A stretch of DNA of 64,000 bases from the NCBI GenBank assembly GCA_965233625.1, contig OZ247499.1, positions 1,054,001 to 1,118,000 on the forward strand. Direction: 5' to 3'. Shown piece by piece: positions 1 to 9,251 of the stretch (position 1 is its first letter; each line of letters opens with the position of its first letter). The translations under genes and the position numbers were made by a program. Below the pieces are notes generated by a model that was given only the letters and a program-made list of their open reading frames with translations, was not told the DNA's origin and ran no database searches. This stretch comes from G965233625 sp965233625 (GTDB lineage: Bacteria; Planctomycetota; Planctomycetia; Pirellulales; Pirellulaceae).

Positions 1-1247
1 CAATGGTTTCAGCTGCTGCCGGGCTGCCATTAATGGCGAAGGAATCCGCCAAACCGCTGCCTGCCGGGAAGGCGGACGGCTGCATCTTTATCTGGCTCGG
101 AGGCGGAGCGTGTCAGATAGATACGTTCGATCCAAAGCGGAAGAGTGATCGCCGCGAGGTGCCTGGCTCGGCCTACGACGCCATCCCGACATCGATCCAG
201 GATGTGAAAGTCTGCGAACATCTCAAGCAGATGGCGCCTCTGATGGACCGCACCGTTCCCGTCCGCACCGTCAATCACAATGTGATTGATGAACACGCAG
301 CCGCCACCAACCGCGTTCACACAGGCCGCCCACCGACAGGCACGACAGAGTATCCCTCCATCGGCTCCGTCATGGCGCACGAACTGGGCGCCCGCGGCGA
401 GAACGTGCCGGCGTACGTTGTGATGGGCTATCCCAGCGCCAGCCGCGGACCAGGTTTCCTCGGTCCCAAGTATGGGTACGTTTACCTGACCGATACAAAA
501 GCCGGCCCGCCCGGATTGAAGCGCCCGGTGGATGTCACCGCCGCGCGGCAGGCGCGCCGTAATCAACTGCTTGAATCACTACGCAGCGGCTACCAGCGAC
601 GCAACCCGGAAGACAAACGCATTCAAGGCTACGTTTCAGCAAGCCAGGCTGGCATGAAGCTGGCGGGTCCAGACTTTATGAGCGTCTTCGACCTCAAGAG
701 CGAGTCCCAGAAACTTCGCGCTGATTATGGCGGCGAGTTCGGGCAGCGATGTCTACTCGCACGACGGCTGATCGAATCTGGCGTGCGGTTTGTGGAAGTT
801 TCGTTCAACCTGAACTTCCTCAATGGTACTGGCTGGGACACCCACAACGACGGACAGAAGAACCAGCACATTCTCATTCAGCAGCTGGACCAGGCGCTGG
901 CGACACTGATTCTGGATCTCGAAAAACGCAAACGGCTGGATCGCACGTTGATTGTGGTCGCCACTGAATTCGGTCGTCCACCAAGTTTCGACGGTGGCGG
1001 CGGACGCGGACATCAGAGCGCGGCGTTCACGTGCCTGCTTGCCGGCGGCGGCCTGAAAACGGGACAGCCTCTGGGTGTCACCGACGAACTGGGAAGAAAG
1101 CCCGTGCATCGCCCGGTTTCCGTGCCAGATCTGCATGCCACGATCTATCACGCGATGCAGATTAATACTGAAATCGAACTTTTCGACGGAGATCGTCCTG
1201 TGCCGATTACGGATCACGGAACCGTCGCCAGCGAATTGTTCGCGTAA
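1..1247 (+). CDS. DUF1501 family protein (5' end outside window)
   Basis: This is the C-terminal part of a DUF1501 protein, an alkaline-phosphatase-superfamily-like family abundant in planctomycetes and usually exported by the Tat route. The readable frame has an ATG at base 3 but no twin-arginine leader, so the true start probably lies left of the window. Family hallmarks visible are the early GGGACQIDTFDPK segment, the GWDTHNDG block, and the TEFGR motif followed by a Gly-rich stretch and GHQSAAFTCLLAGGG. Members are commonly encoded beside PSCyt1/DUF1549/DUF1553 genes, and the partner here is probably upstream of the window. The biochemical activity of the family is not established. Family assignment is confident; function is not. 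Confidence 0.9.
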   Translation, partial: MVSAAAGLPLMAKESAKPLPAGKADGCIFIWLGGGACQIDTFDPKRKSDRREVPGSAYDAIPTSIQDVKVCEHLKQMAPLMDRTVPVRTVNHNVIDEHAAATNRVHTGRPPTGTTEYPSIGSVMAHELGARGENVPAYVVMGYPSASRGPGFLGPKYGYVYLTDTKAGPPGLKRPVDVTAARQARRNQLLESLRSGYQRRNPEDKRIQGYVSASQAGMKLAGPDFMSVFDLKSESQKLRADYGGEFGQRCLLARRLIESGVRFVEVSFNLNFLNGTGWDTHNDGQKNQHILIQQLDQALATLILDLEKRKRLDRTLIVVATEFGRPPSFDGGGGRGHQSAAFTCLLAGGGLKTGQPLGVTDELGRKPVHRPVSVPDLHATIYHAMQINTEIELFDGDRPVPITDHGTVASELFA

Positions 1248-1363
1248 CGGCTGTTCTGGCGGAAAACGCTGATACGCAATGTTGCGTCGCTGCGTGCGAT
1301 AGCCTGTCTAGTGCTCTGTATAACTGATTGTCCGCCAACTCTGCCGTTAGGGCGTCTGCCACA

Positions 1364-2593
1364 ATGCTTGAAGTTTCCCAGGCACTTAATCTTGTACTCG
1401 ACCGCGTCCGGCCTGGCAGAGCCGTCCGCATCGATCCGCGGCAGGCAACGGGCTGGACCCTGGCGGAAGACGTGGCGACGAATATCGATTCGCCCCCATA
1501 CGGCAAGTCGCTGATGGACGGATACGCCTTGCACGAGGCCGATCTGCCAGACCTTGCGTCCGCAGGTGCAGGTCAGGTGGTGACGTTTGCCGTTGCTGGC
1601 GAAGTTGCAGCAGGCGACGCTCCATCACTGACGTTGTCGCCCGGAACGGCGGTGCGGATCATGACCGGCGCGCCGCTACCCGCGAACACAGCCGCCGTCG
1701 CCATGGTTGAACGGTGCCATCCGCTGGAAGACGATCGCGTGCAGATACAGTCGCATGCACTTTCCCCCGGCGCCAACATTATGCGACGCGGCGAGGTGAT
1801 GCGGTACGGCGATAAGATCATGTCTAAAGGGCACGCGATCCGGCCGGTCGACGTGGGGCTGCTCTGCGAAGCAGGCGCCATGTCTCCGCTGTGCTACCTG
1901 GCGCCACGGGTTGCACTGGTAACAACAGGCAACGAGGTAGTGGACCCAGGTGAAACACCGCAGCCCGGACAGATACGCAATTCCAACGGCCCGATGCTTG
2001 CCCAGCTTGCGACCAGCGCGGGCGGGATGATCGTGTTGCAGAAACATGTGCCGGATGACCGCGAAACCTTAAGCGAAGAGCTTTCGCGCGTGTTGCACAT
2101 CGATGTGGTGATGATCACCGGCGGCGTATCAGCAGGTGACTTTGACTATATCCCCAGCGTGTTGCGTGAATTGGGCGTAGAGCAGGTCTTTCACGGCGTG
2201 AAGCTGAAGCCCGGCAAACCGATGTGGTTTGGCGTTAAGAAGAACAATGGCAACCCCACCCTGGTGTTCGGGCTGCCAGGTAATCCTTGCAGTTGCCTGG
2301 CTTGTTTCTACATGTTCGTGCAACCCGCGATCATGGGCTGTTCCGGCCAGAAGGAAGAACAGTCGCCGTACGAACCGGCGATGCTGACGGCGGACTTTCA
2401 ACATCGTGGCAACCGGCTAACGTGCTGGCCTGCCACACTTCGGCACCGTAACGACGGCAATCTGGTAACGCCGCTCGACTGGCGCGGCTCTGCCGACTTG
2501 AGGACCGTCAGCGAGGCGAATTGTTTCGCCATTTTCGATCAGCCGCCGGGCCTAATACAGGCAGGCAGCATTCTCAAGACGCTGCCTTTCTAA
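1364..2593 (+). CDS. moeA: Molybdopterin molybdotransferase MoeA
   Basis: MoeA inserts molybdate into adenylylated molybdopterin, the last step of molybdenum cofactor synthesis in the cytoplasm. The protein is about 409 aa, the normal family length. It has the SLMDGYAL substrate-loop motif near the N-terminus, TGAPLPANTAAV, the MPT-binding TGGVSAGDFDYI segment and GLPGNPCSCLACF. I chose ATG 1364 (MLEVSQALNL) because family members start at this point; an in-frame TTG lies at 1328. A MOSC protein (27516) and a MoaD/ThiS-like protein (33981, minus strand) are elsewhere in the window, but no other moa or moe gene is adjacent. The 3' end converges on the HNH gene. Confidence 0.93.
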   Translation: MLEVSQALNLVLDRVRPGRAVRIDPRQATGWTLAEDVATNIDSPPYGKSLMDGYALHEADLPDLASAGAGQVVTFAVAGEVAAGDAPSLTLSPGTAVRIMTGAPLPANTAAVAMVERCHPLEDDRVQIQSHALSPGANIMRRGEVMRYGDKIMSKGHAIRPVDVGLLCEAGAMSPLCYLAPRVALVTTGNEVVDPGETPQPGQIRNSNGPMLAQLATSAGGMIVLQKHVPDDRETLSEELSRVLHIDVVMITGGVSAGDFDYIPSVLRELGVEQVFHGVKLKPGKPMWFGVKKNNGNPTLVFGLPGNPCSCLACFYMFVQPAIMGCSGQKEEQSPYEPAMLTADFQHRGNRLTCWPATLRHRNDGNLVTPLDWRGSADLRTVSEANCFAIFDQPPGLIQAGSILKTLPF

Positions 2594-2649
2594 CTCCCTG
2601 GAACGGACGAACCGCGAACATAGAAGAATCGCGCGCATCGCGCCGCCGG

Positions 2650-3414
2650 TTAGTTGGCGTCCACCCGCCAGCCGCCTGCGGGAAGGAATGTCTTCCAGAC
2701 TTCGTACTTCGGATCGCCGAGTTTGATGGATAGCAGCGGGCTTTGCTTTGGCTTGCCCGGTTCACGCTGAAGTTTCATCTGCGCTTCTTTGGGGGTCCGG
2801 TTGCCCTTACGCGAGTTACAGTCGAGGCAGGAACAGACTACGTTCTCCCAGGTATTGCCGCCACCGCGGCTGCGTGGGACTACGTGATCCAGGCTTAGTT
2901 GCGATTGCGGGTACTGGTCGCCGCAATACTGGCATCGGTTGTTATCGCGGGCAAACAGATTTCGGCGGTTAAACCGCAACGACTGCCGCGGCGCCCGGTC
3001 GAATTCAAGCAGCCGGATGACACGTGGCGCCTGAATGCTGAAGTTCACGCTGCGGATCCAGTCTGCATGCGGGTCTGCCATGGATGGGTCATCTTCGGCC
3101 ATTGTCTGACGGAACTCGCAGATCTCACGCCACGTTGCAAAATCGTAAGCCGCGTAGTGCCCGTCTTCTACATCGATAATCCCCGCGATGTCACGGAAGA
3201 CGAGGCTCAACGCGCGACGGACGTTGATCAGATGCACAGCCATATAACTGCGGTTCAACACCAGCACGCTACCGCCCAGCGGGTTGCCACGCCGCAATGG
3301 CTGGTCGTCGTCGCCAGCGAACGGATCTGTACGGTCCGCAGCGCCGTTTGACGCTGCGCCTTTTCGCTTCTTCAGTCTCTCCCCGCGCGCACCGCGGCGC
3401 AGTTTATCAATCAT
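2650..3414 (-). CDS. HNH endonuclease family protein
   Basis: A 254-aa protein with a C-terminal HNH nuclease domain. CQYC at residues 161-164 and CLDC at 196-199 form a four-Cys zinc site around the DHVVPRSRGG segment (D176, H177) and N187, the usual metal-binding and catalytic positions. The N-terminal 45 residues are basic and then acidic and look disordered. Residues 50-150 form the conserved region found in bacterial 5-methylcytosine-restriction-like HNH proteins of unknown substrate. The start is ATG at 3414. It stands alone between moeA and a cytochrome-like gene, with no methylase or mobile-element genes beside it, so a housekeeping role is as likely as restriction. The target is unknown. 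Confidence 0.85.
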   Translation of the reverse strand: MIDKLRRGARGERLKKRKGAASNGAADRTDPFAGDDDQPLRRGNPLGGSVLVLNRSYMAVHLINVRRALSLVFRDIAGIIDVEDGHYAAYDFATWREICEFRQTMAEDDPSMADPHADWIRSVNFSIQAPRVIRLLEFDRAPRQSLRFNRRNLFARDNNRCQYCGDQYPQSQLSLDHVVPRSRGGGNTWENVVCSCLDCNSRKGNRTPKEAQMKLQREPGKPKQSPLLSIKLGDPKYEVWKTFLPAGGWRVDAN

Positions 3415-3863
3415 TCCAGACTCCCAGAGTTAACAGCAAAGCAGTGGCGAACCAACTGCGGGCGGAACGCCCATCTGGCCAAGAATGGCACATGAAATCC
3501 ACGGGCCGTGGCAGGCATGTGGAACAAATAAACACCGGCGACGCGAAAACCGTCGGCAGATATGCAGGCGAAGGAAGTGGCGGCTCTGTCTCCCAAAAAA
3601 CGAGGCCCGCCGGCATGGTCCAGAAGCTTTTATGTTGATGCTTCAGCGGACCTTCTAGCCAGCTACGGCATTCTATCGAGATGACAAGGGGAAGGCAAAA
3701 AAACTTCTGTGCTTCATACACTTTTTACATTTGTCGCGGATTTATTCCCGTTGTCGCCAATTCATGGCAATTTGTGGTCGCCCGTGCGCATCTTGTAACA
3801 TACGGGTAAGTCCACTTGGCGCCGCCTTCCTTCACATTCCTCCTCTCATCCTCAATTATTCTA
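3415..3863. other. Intergenic region, HNH / PSCyt1 divergent spacer
   Basis: About 450 bases separate two divergent genes. I see no convincing small gene, RNA or repeat here. Open frames across it lack family resemblance and a ribosome binding site. The A/T-rich right half (about 3690-3800) probably holds the promoter for the rightward gene. Confidence 0.5.
3772..3801 (+). promoter_or_regulatory. Candidate sigma-70 promoter for PSCyt1 gene
   Basis: TTGTGG (3772-3777) and TAACAT (3796-3801) are separated by 18 bases. The predicted transcript would start about 60 bases before the ATG at 3864. The match is moderate and was made by eye only. Confidence 0.3.
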
Positions 3864-6404
3864 ATGCTTCGATTTACTTCTTTTTGCCTTGCGATAGCTG
3901 TGCTGCCTGCTGTGGCATGGGGGCAGAACCGGCAGGGCATAGAATTCTTCGAGTCCAAAATCCGCCCTGTTCTGGTGAAGCACTGCTACGAGTGCCACGC
4001 CGAAGATTCGAAAGACATCGGCGGTGAACTTCTGTTAGACAGCCGCGCCGGCATCCGCCGTGGTGGCGAGTCGGGTGCAGCAGTCACGCCGGGCAGCCCT
4101 GCCAAGAGCCTCATACTCTCCGCGCTGGCCTACAACGAATTTGAAATGCCGCCGGAAGGCAAGTTGCCGGACACCGTGCTGGCCGACTTCCGCAGGTGGA
4201 TAAAAATGGGCGCCCCTGATCCACGTGCAGGCGGCGCCAGATCCAAGGTCGCCGCCAAAGATGAGAAGCCGGCGGGCAAGCTGTGGTCGTTACAGCCACT
4301 GTCTCACTCACCTGCGCCTGCGGCCAAGCAGCAGGGATGGGTTGAGAGCGATATCGACCGTTATGTGCTCGCCAAGCTAGAAGCTGCCGGCATCCAGCCG
4401 CTCGAAGACGCCACACCGCTTGCATTCCTCCGGCGCCTGACGTTCGATCTCACTGGCCTGCCGCCAACGGTGGAGCAGATTGAGGCGTTCGAGAAGGACC
4501 ATTCACAGCAAGCTATCGCAGCACTGGTGGACAAGCTGCTGGCTTCGCCGCAATACGCGGAACGCTGGGCGCGGCACTGGCTGGACATCGCAAGGTTCGC
4601 AGAATCCAACGGCAAGGACCGCGATGTGTTGATGCCTCATGCCTGGCGATACCGGAACTATGTTATCGATGCCTTTGAAAAGGATGTGCCCTACGACCAG
4701 TTTGTTACGGAGCAGATCGCGGGCGACCTGCTGCCTGCCAGTTCTCCCGCAGAACGCGACCGGTTAAACATTGCCACCGGGTTTCTTGCCGTGGGTTCTA
4801 AGTCATTCACCAGCAGCTTTCAGATGGACCTGGTTGACGACCAGATCGACGTTGTCAGCCGGAGCGTGCTGGGTCTGACGGTCAGTTGCGCGCGGTGTCA
4901 TGATCACAAGTACGATCCCGTTCCAACCCGCGACTACTATGCAATGGCCGGTATCTTCCGCAGCACCGAGACCCGGTTTGGCGGTGGGCTGAAGCGTGGC
5001 AAGAACGCGGCGGCATTAGCCAAGCAGTTGATCGCGCTTGAATCCGTGAAGCCTGCCAAGGCGTCATCTAACGATACAAAGAAGCCGGGTTCTGAATCGG
5101 ATGCCACTGAATCTAACCAGCGCATCAAAGAACTGACCCAGCAGCGTGTCGCTCTGAATAAACGCGTCCGCATGCTCACTTCCATGCTACCTGCGGACTG
5201 GCGGAAACTGCGGCAGCCGCTGACGCAGAAGAAGGACCGGACACCCGCAGAACAGAAGCAACTGGAACAGATCCAAACGCTTATGAAAGCGCAGCAGGAT
5301 ACGCGCGACCTGCTCGCCCAGATCCGTAAACTTCAAGCTGCCGGGAAGAAGGGCGGGAAGCAGAAAAAGGGCGATAACCCGGCGCCTGCTGGAGCTTTCG
5401 CCGTTGGCGTGATGGAGGGGCCCAAGCCAGCCGACTGCCGGATTCATATCCGCGGAGACGCCAAGACGCAGGGCGACTCCATTCCGCGCGGCTTTCTTTC
5501 TTGCATCAACGTTGAAGGGCCGGAGGGAATCGACTCCAAATCAAGCGGCCGTCGCGAACTGGCCGCGTGGCTTACTCACCCAGACAATCCGCTGACCCCG
5601 CGCGTGATGGCGAACCGCGTCTGGCTACACCTGATGGGTGAAGGCCTGGTCGCAACGCCCGATAACTTCGGGGTGAACGCCGTCGAACCCACGCACCCGG
5701 AACTGCTAGATTTTCTCGCCCGCGAGTTCCAGTCAGATGGCTGGTCCGTGAAACAGTTGATCCGCAAAATTGTCCTATCGCACACCTACCGCGTTGCTGC
5801 ACGGCAGGACGCGGCCCGCAGCGAGATCGACCCGGAAAACAAGCTGCTGTGGCGTCATCCACGACGGCGACTGGAAGCGGAGTGTATCCGCGACGCGATT
5901 CTCGCTGCCAGCGGCCAGCTTGAATTAGAGCGGCCCAAAGCGTCACCCGTGGCGCAGATTGGCGAAGGTGAAGTTGGCCGTGGCATCAACACCGCGCCGC
6001 TCTCGGCGCCGTTCCCGCATCGGAGCGTTTACCTGCCGGTGATCCGTGGTATCGTGCCGCCAATCTTAAAAACATTTGACTTCCCTGAGCCCAGCAACGT
6101 GCAGGGGCGCCGGGATGTGACAACCGTGCCTTCCCAGTCGTTGTTTCTGATGAACAACCAGTTTGTCGTCCAACAGGCAAAGGAGTTTGCCGGCCGCGTC
6201 CTTGATGCATCCAAGGAAGATAACGCCCGCGTGCAACTCGCCTTCAAATCCGCGCTCTCACGCCCCGCAACCCAGCAGGAAATGGATGCCGCGGTGAGTT
6301 ATGTGAAGGGCGTACAAAAGGCGGGCGGACTGGATGAAACGGCAGCATGGGCCAGCTTCTGCCAGGCGTTGTTTGCGTCCGCGGAATTCCGCTACACGCA
6401 GTAA
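3864..6404 (+). CDS. PSCyt1 / DUF1549 / DUF1553 secreted protein
   Basis: An 846-aa exported planctomycete protein. An N-terminal signal peptide (hydrophobic residues 3-18, ending AVAWG-Q) is followed by a PSCyt1 domain with a CxxCH c-heme-type motif at residues 41-45. DUF1549 follows, with LDIARFAESNGKDRD and a second CxxCH inside CARCHDHKYDP. A Lys/Gln-rich, probably coiled-coil linker comes next (about residues 390-530), then DUF1553 with LTPRVMANRVW, ending near LFASAEFRYTQ. I chose ATG 3864 rather than the upstream TTG at 3816 because it begins the signal peptide. Unlike the homologue at 56781, it lacks the LamG-like insert and has no adjacent DUF1501 gene. Family function is unresolved; roles linked to polysaccharide use have been suggested. 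Confidence 0.92.
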   Translation: MLRFTSFCLAIAVLPAVAWGQNRQGIEFFESKIRPVLVKHCYECHAEDSKDIGGELLLDSRAGIRRGGESGAAVTPGSPAKSLILSALAYNEFEMPPEGKLPDTVLADFRRWIKMGAPDPRAGGARSKVAAKDEKPAGKLWSLQPLSHSPAPAAKQQGWVESDIDRYVLAKLEAAGIQPLEDATPLAFLRRLTFDLTGLPPTVEQIEAFEKDHSQQAIAALVDKLLASPQYAERWARHWLDIARFAESNGKDRDVLMPHAWRYRNYVIDAFEKDVPYDQFVTEQIAGDLLPASSPAERDRLNIATGFLAVGSKSFTSSFQMDLVDDQIDVVSRSVLGLTVSCARCHDHKYDPVPTRDYYAMAGIFRSTETRFGGGLKRGKNAAALAKQLIALESVKPAKASSNDTKKPGSESDATESNQRIKELTQQRVALNKRVRMLTSMLPADWRKLRQPLTQKKDRTPAEQKQLEQIQTLMKAQQDTRDLLAQIRKLQAAGKKGGKQKKGDNPAPAGAFAVGVMEGPKPADCRIHIRGDAKTQGDSIPRGFLSCINVEGPEGIDSKSSGRRELAAWLTHPDNPLTPRVMANRVWLHLMGEGLVATPDNFGVNAVEPTHPELLDFLAREFQSDGWSVKQLIRKIVLSHTYRVAARQDAARSEIDPENKLLWRHPRRRLEAECIRDAILAASGQLELERPKASPVAQIGEGEVGRGINTAPLSAPFPHRSVYLPVIRGIVPPILKTFDFPEPSNVQGRRDVTTVPSQSLFLMNNQFVVQQAKEFAGRVLDASKEDNARVQLAFKSALSRPATQQEMDAAVSYVKGVQKAGGLDETAAWASFCQALFASAEFRYTQ

Positions 6405-6474
6405 GTGTTAAAATGGTGACACCTGTTACGGCCCCCACGGCCCGGATGTTTCCACTCGCAACGTAGTTCAGATC

Positions 6475-7116
6475 ATGCAAGATGAAGGGCCAGGCGATCT
6501 CACCGGGCCCCAACACCCGCACCGCCGGTTTCAACTGACCAAGATGTCGCTCGCCTTTGAAGGCGGGCTCGCGCTGCTTGCTCTGGTGCTTGGTTACTTC
6601 CTCAGTACGCCCCCACTGGCGACTGTGACAGCCGGCGAAACGTCTATCTGGCTGGCGGTGGGCTGGGGTGTTGCGGCAACGGCGCCCATGCTGCTGATGC
6701 TGTTGATCCTGGAGACCATTAGCTGGTCGCCTGTTGTCCGTCTTCGTACCGTGGTTGCACGGCAGGTTGCGCCGATGTTCATGCCGCTTAGCCTGCTGGA
6801 GCTTGCACTCATTTCAATCGCGGCGGGCGTGGGGGAAGAAATGCTGTTCCGCGGCGTCTTGCAGATGACGCCAGCGCTGTGGCTGACGGGCGTCTGGGGA
6901 ACCGCGACCGGGCTGGTTGTTGCTTCCATTCTGTTTGGAATGTGTCATTATGTGACACGGACGTACGCCATCCTCGCAGGGCTGATGGGCGTTTATTTCG
7001 GGCTGTTGCTGCTTTTGACAGGCAACATCCTGACGCCGATCATTGCCCACGCACTGTACGACTTCCTCGCACTCTGCTATCTCACCCGCGAACGATGGCG
7101 CCGCCAAGCCGCTTAG
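6475..7116 (+). CDS. CPBP family intramembrane metalloprotease
   Basis: A 213-aa polytopic membrane protein of the CAAX-protease/bacteriocin-processing (CPBP, ABI) family. The diagnostic Glu-Glu motif EEMLFRG begins at residue 121. The second and third motifs are FGMCHYVTR and the HALYDF segment near the C-terminus, which supply metal-binding His residues. Several hydrophobic segments surround them. Substrates of stand-alone CPBP proteins are mostly unknown. The 3' end overlaps the convergent NPYESP gene by 35 bases, which may link their expression by antisense transcription. Confidence 0.88.
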   Translation: MQDEGPGDLTGPQHPHRRFQLTKMSLAFEGGLALLALVLGYFLSTPPLATVTAGETSIWLAVGWGVAATAPMLLMLLILETISWSPVVRLRTVVARQVAPMFMPLSLLELALISIAAGVGEEMLFRGVLQMTPALWLTGVWGTATGLVVASILFGMCHYVTRTYAILAGLMGVYFGLLLLLTGNILTPIIAHALYDFLALCYLTRERWRRQAA

Positions 7117-7714
7117 GCAGATGGTGCTCCGCCATGCGACGTGCAAGAAGCCAGTCTTTATCGGACTCGAACTGCTGGCGGCTTAACACGTCGGCTTCGT
7201 AACCCACCTTATTCCAGAATACGAGTACATCGTTAACTGCGCGGAAATACGCAAAGTCCGACCAGGGCCGCATCACGCTCATAGAGCCCTTACGGATGGT
7301 AAGCCCGTCCTGCGAAATAGCGCCTTCAAAGCTTTCAAAGACGCCCGTCGAACCGGCGTCCTGTCCGGCGAATTGCTGCCGCCACCGTTTTCTCTCGCGG
7401 ATGATTTCAAAGCCGGTCAGCAAAACAGCTATGCCCAGGAGCATTGCCGACGCGACGCCTAGCTCGTTCCTGAAATCAGACAGAATGCTCTGTTCTGCAA
7501 GCAACGTCGTTAACATCATCAGCACTAAAGGGATGAGACAATATGCGAAACGCAGCAACCGCAGCACCTTGGGGGGATGAGACTCCGTCACCGCGGCTGC
7601 AGTTAACGCCTCTTTGACGGAATACCGGCCGGCAAAACGAACGGTGCGGAGTGGTTCGTCTGCTGAAACCTGGACAACACGCGGCGACTCGTAGGGGTTG
7701 ATTACTTCGCTCAC
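7082..7714 (-). CDS. NPYESP-type membrane protein, YcxB-like (paralogue 2)
   Basis: A 210-aa protein that begins with MSEVINPYESP, a short N-terminal motif seen on many planctomycete membrane proteins. A cytoplasmic stretch is followed by two hydrophobic segments (about residues 58-75 and 85-103) and a soluble C-terminal domain containing RPWSDFAYFRAVNDVLVFW. The C-terminal pattern resembles YcxB-like domains. The start codon is GTG. It lies 24 bases downstream of a clear paralogue, and both end in nearly the same tail (MAEHHLPKR-GG-I). The function is unknown. Confidence 0.75.
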   Translation of the reverse strand: MSEVINPYESPRVVQVSADEPLRTVRFAGRYSVKEALTAAAVTESHPPKVLRLLRFAYCLIPLVLMMLTTLLAEQSILSDFRNELGVASAMLLGIAVLLTGFEIIRERKRWRQQFAGQDAGSTGVFESFEGAISQDGLTIRKGSMSVMRPWSDFAYFRAVNDVLVFWNKVGYEADVLSRQQFESDKDWLLARRMAEHHLPKRLGGAIVRG

Positions 7715-7738
7715 TTGTGCCGCCTTAAGGGAAGCCGG

Positions 7739-8377
7739 TTAGCTATTCGAAATTGTGCCGCCGGGCCGCTTAGGCAGATGGTGCTCCGCCATCCTCACGG
7801 CCCGGAGCCAGTCTTCGCCAGACTCGAATTGCGACCGGCTGATCGCATCGGCTTCGTGTTTGTCTTTAAGCCAGAATAGAATCACGTCTTGCCGTTGCTG
7901 ATAGTGCGTATAAAGACTCCAGGGTCGTTGCGTCTTCACGCCGGCTCTTTCTACTGCCAGGCCAGCATGCGAAACGCTGCCGCCAAACGGTTGAAAGATT
8001 CCCGCAGACTGCTCATCTTGTCGCGCAAACGGCTGTTTCCATTCTCTGCGTTCCCTACTGATTTCCCTTCCGGTTAAGAGGGCGCCGGCGGCAATGCCTA
8101 CAAGAACTACGATGCCAAAAACGAGTTCGCCCGGCTGCGTCTCAATAGCTAGAGTTGTCACACCGTTGACAACAAAGGGAATAAACGCAAACGGCAAGAA
8201 GGAGCGTGCCAATCGCGACCACCGCCATAGCTTGTCCCGCAACGGTTCAACCGCTACTGCGATGGCAAGTCCTTCCTGCAGCGAATACCTGCCAGAGAAA
8301 TCAACCGCCCGCAACGGTTCGTCTGCGGGCAGTTCCGCCTGCATCGGGGACTGGTAAGGGTTTGAGGTTTGAGCCAC
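7739..8377 (-). CDS. NPYQSP-type membrane protein, YcxB-like (paralogue 1)
   Basis: A 212-aa tandem paralogue of the gene at 7082-7714 with the same layout. It has an N-terminal NPYQSP motif, a shared ADEPLR block, two membrane segments near residues 60-105, and a C-terminal domain with RPWSLYTHYQQRQDVILFW. The start is GTG (8377), with a GGCGGAGA ribosome binding site just upstream. It follows the zinc-ribbon gene by 20 bases, so the three genes may be co-transcribed. The product is unknown; the YcxB-like assignment is tentative. Confidence 0.75.
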   Translation of the reverse strand: MAQTSNPYQSPMQAELPADEPLRAVDFSGRYSLQEGLAIAVAVEPLRDKLWRWSRLARSFLPFAFIPFVVNGVTTLAIETQPGELVFGIVVLVGIAAGALLTGREISRERREWKQPFARQDEQSAGIFQPFGGSVSHAGLAVERAGVKTQRPWSLYTHYQQRQDVILFWLKDKHEADAISRSQFESGEDWLRAVRMAEHHLPKRPGGTISNS

Positions 8378-8397
8378 TCTCCGCCCCCTTTATGAGT

Positions 8398-9099
8398 TTA
8401 CCCCGCGGGATACAGCAGGGCGCCACAGGCTTTGCAGAAGATCAGCGAATTCATCGCCAGTTCCGCCTGCATGTTCGGGGTGATCATCTGCATGCAGTTG
8501 CCGCACGAGCCGCCGGCGACTTCTGCGAGTGCTTCTTCGCCGCGGGCTTTGGCGTGGCGGTGGTATGTGTTGCGGGTGTCGTCGGGTAGAAGCTTCTCGT
8601 TCGCGCTCAGTTCGTCACTTACACGCGTGAGTTCTTCGTTGAGTCCTTCAAGCTGGACGGCGACCTCTTGGGAAATTTTCTCCAGCTCCGCTTTCCCGTC
8701 CGACAGTTTCTGTTTTGCGTCTTTGACTTCCTGCTCGATGGTGTCGTTACCTTCGAGCATCTCCAGGATTTCATCGGAAAGCACCAGGTTTGCCTGGTTG
8801 TCGGCAGCGATCTGTTCCTGCAAGGTCTGATACTCGCGGTTGCTGGCGCAGGTGTTCAGTTTCTCCTTGAGTGAAACAATGCGGTCTTCGCGTTCCTGCA
8901 ATTGAAGCTGTTTTTTGTCGGCAGCGATTCGCGCCTGCGTGAAGGCTTCCTGCTTGGCCTTCACCTGTTCTTCCAGTTGGGCGACTTGTGTTTCCGCCGC
9001 TTTGACGCGCCGCGGACCACGGCTGATGCGGCTATTCAGGTCGGCGATCTGCTTGTGAATACGATGTAGCGTGCGTAGCGTTGCCGGATCGAAACTCAT
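8398..9099 (-). CDS. Coiled-coil protein with C-terminal C4 zinc ribbon
   Basis: A 233-aa protein. Most of its length is an Arg/Glu/Gln/Lys-rich coiled coil, followed by a C4 zinc ribbon with the pairs CGNC and CKAC near the C-terminus. This is the architecture of the zf-RING_7 / CT398-like family found across bacteria, whose exact role is unsettled (CT398 has been linked to sigma-54 and secretion proteins). ATG 9099 is preferred over an upstream in-frame start at 9147 because GGAAGGAG lies about 10 bases before it. The gene follows sigA but is separated from it by a strong terminator, so it probably has its own promoter. Confidence 0.82.
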   Translation of the reverse strand: MSFDPATLRTLHRIHKQIADLNSRISRGPRRVKAAETQVAQLEEQVKAKQEAFTQARIAADKKQLQLQEREDRIVSLKEKLNTCASNREYQTLQEQIAADNQANLVLSDEILEMLEGNDTIEQEVKDAKQKLSDGKAELEKISQEVAVQLEGLNEELTRVSDELSANEKLLPDDTRNTYHRHAKARGEEALAEVAGGSCGNCMQMITPNMQAELAMNSLIFCKACGALLYPAG

Positions 9100-9192
9100 T
9101 CCGGATGCTCCTTCCCGTGAGTAGACCGGCTGCCCGTCAACAGACACCGCAGCCAGCGTGATATTCCTGCAATCCTATCACGATCTGCGCGT

Positions 9193-9223
9193 AAAAAAAC
9201 CGCTGCCCGGATAACAGCGGTTT
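9193..9223 (-). terminator. Rho-independent terminator after sigA
   Basis: AAACCGCTG (9197-9205) and CAGCGGTTT (9215-9223) form a perfect 9-bp stem. Read on the minus strand, it is followed by a run of seven T. It ends the dnaG-sigA transcription unit. Confidence 0.9.
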
Positions 9224-9251
9224 GAAAGAAGTTTTTTACGTTGAGGCGCCG

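Noticed and set aside
2650..3414. HNH gene as part of a restriction or defence island
   Set aside because: No methylase, helicase or toxin genes adjoin it, and neighbours are moeA and a PSCyt1 gene. A housekeeping single-gene context fits better.
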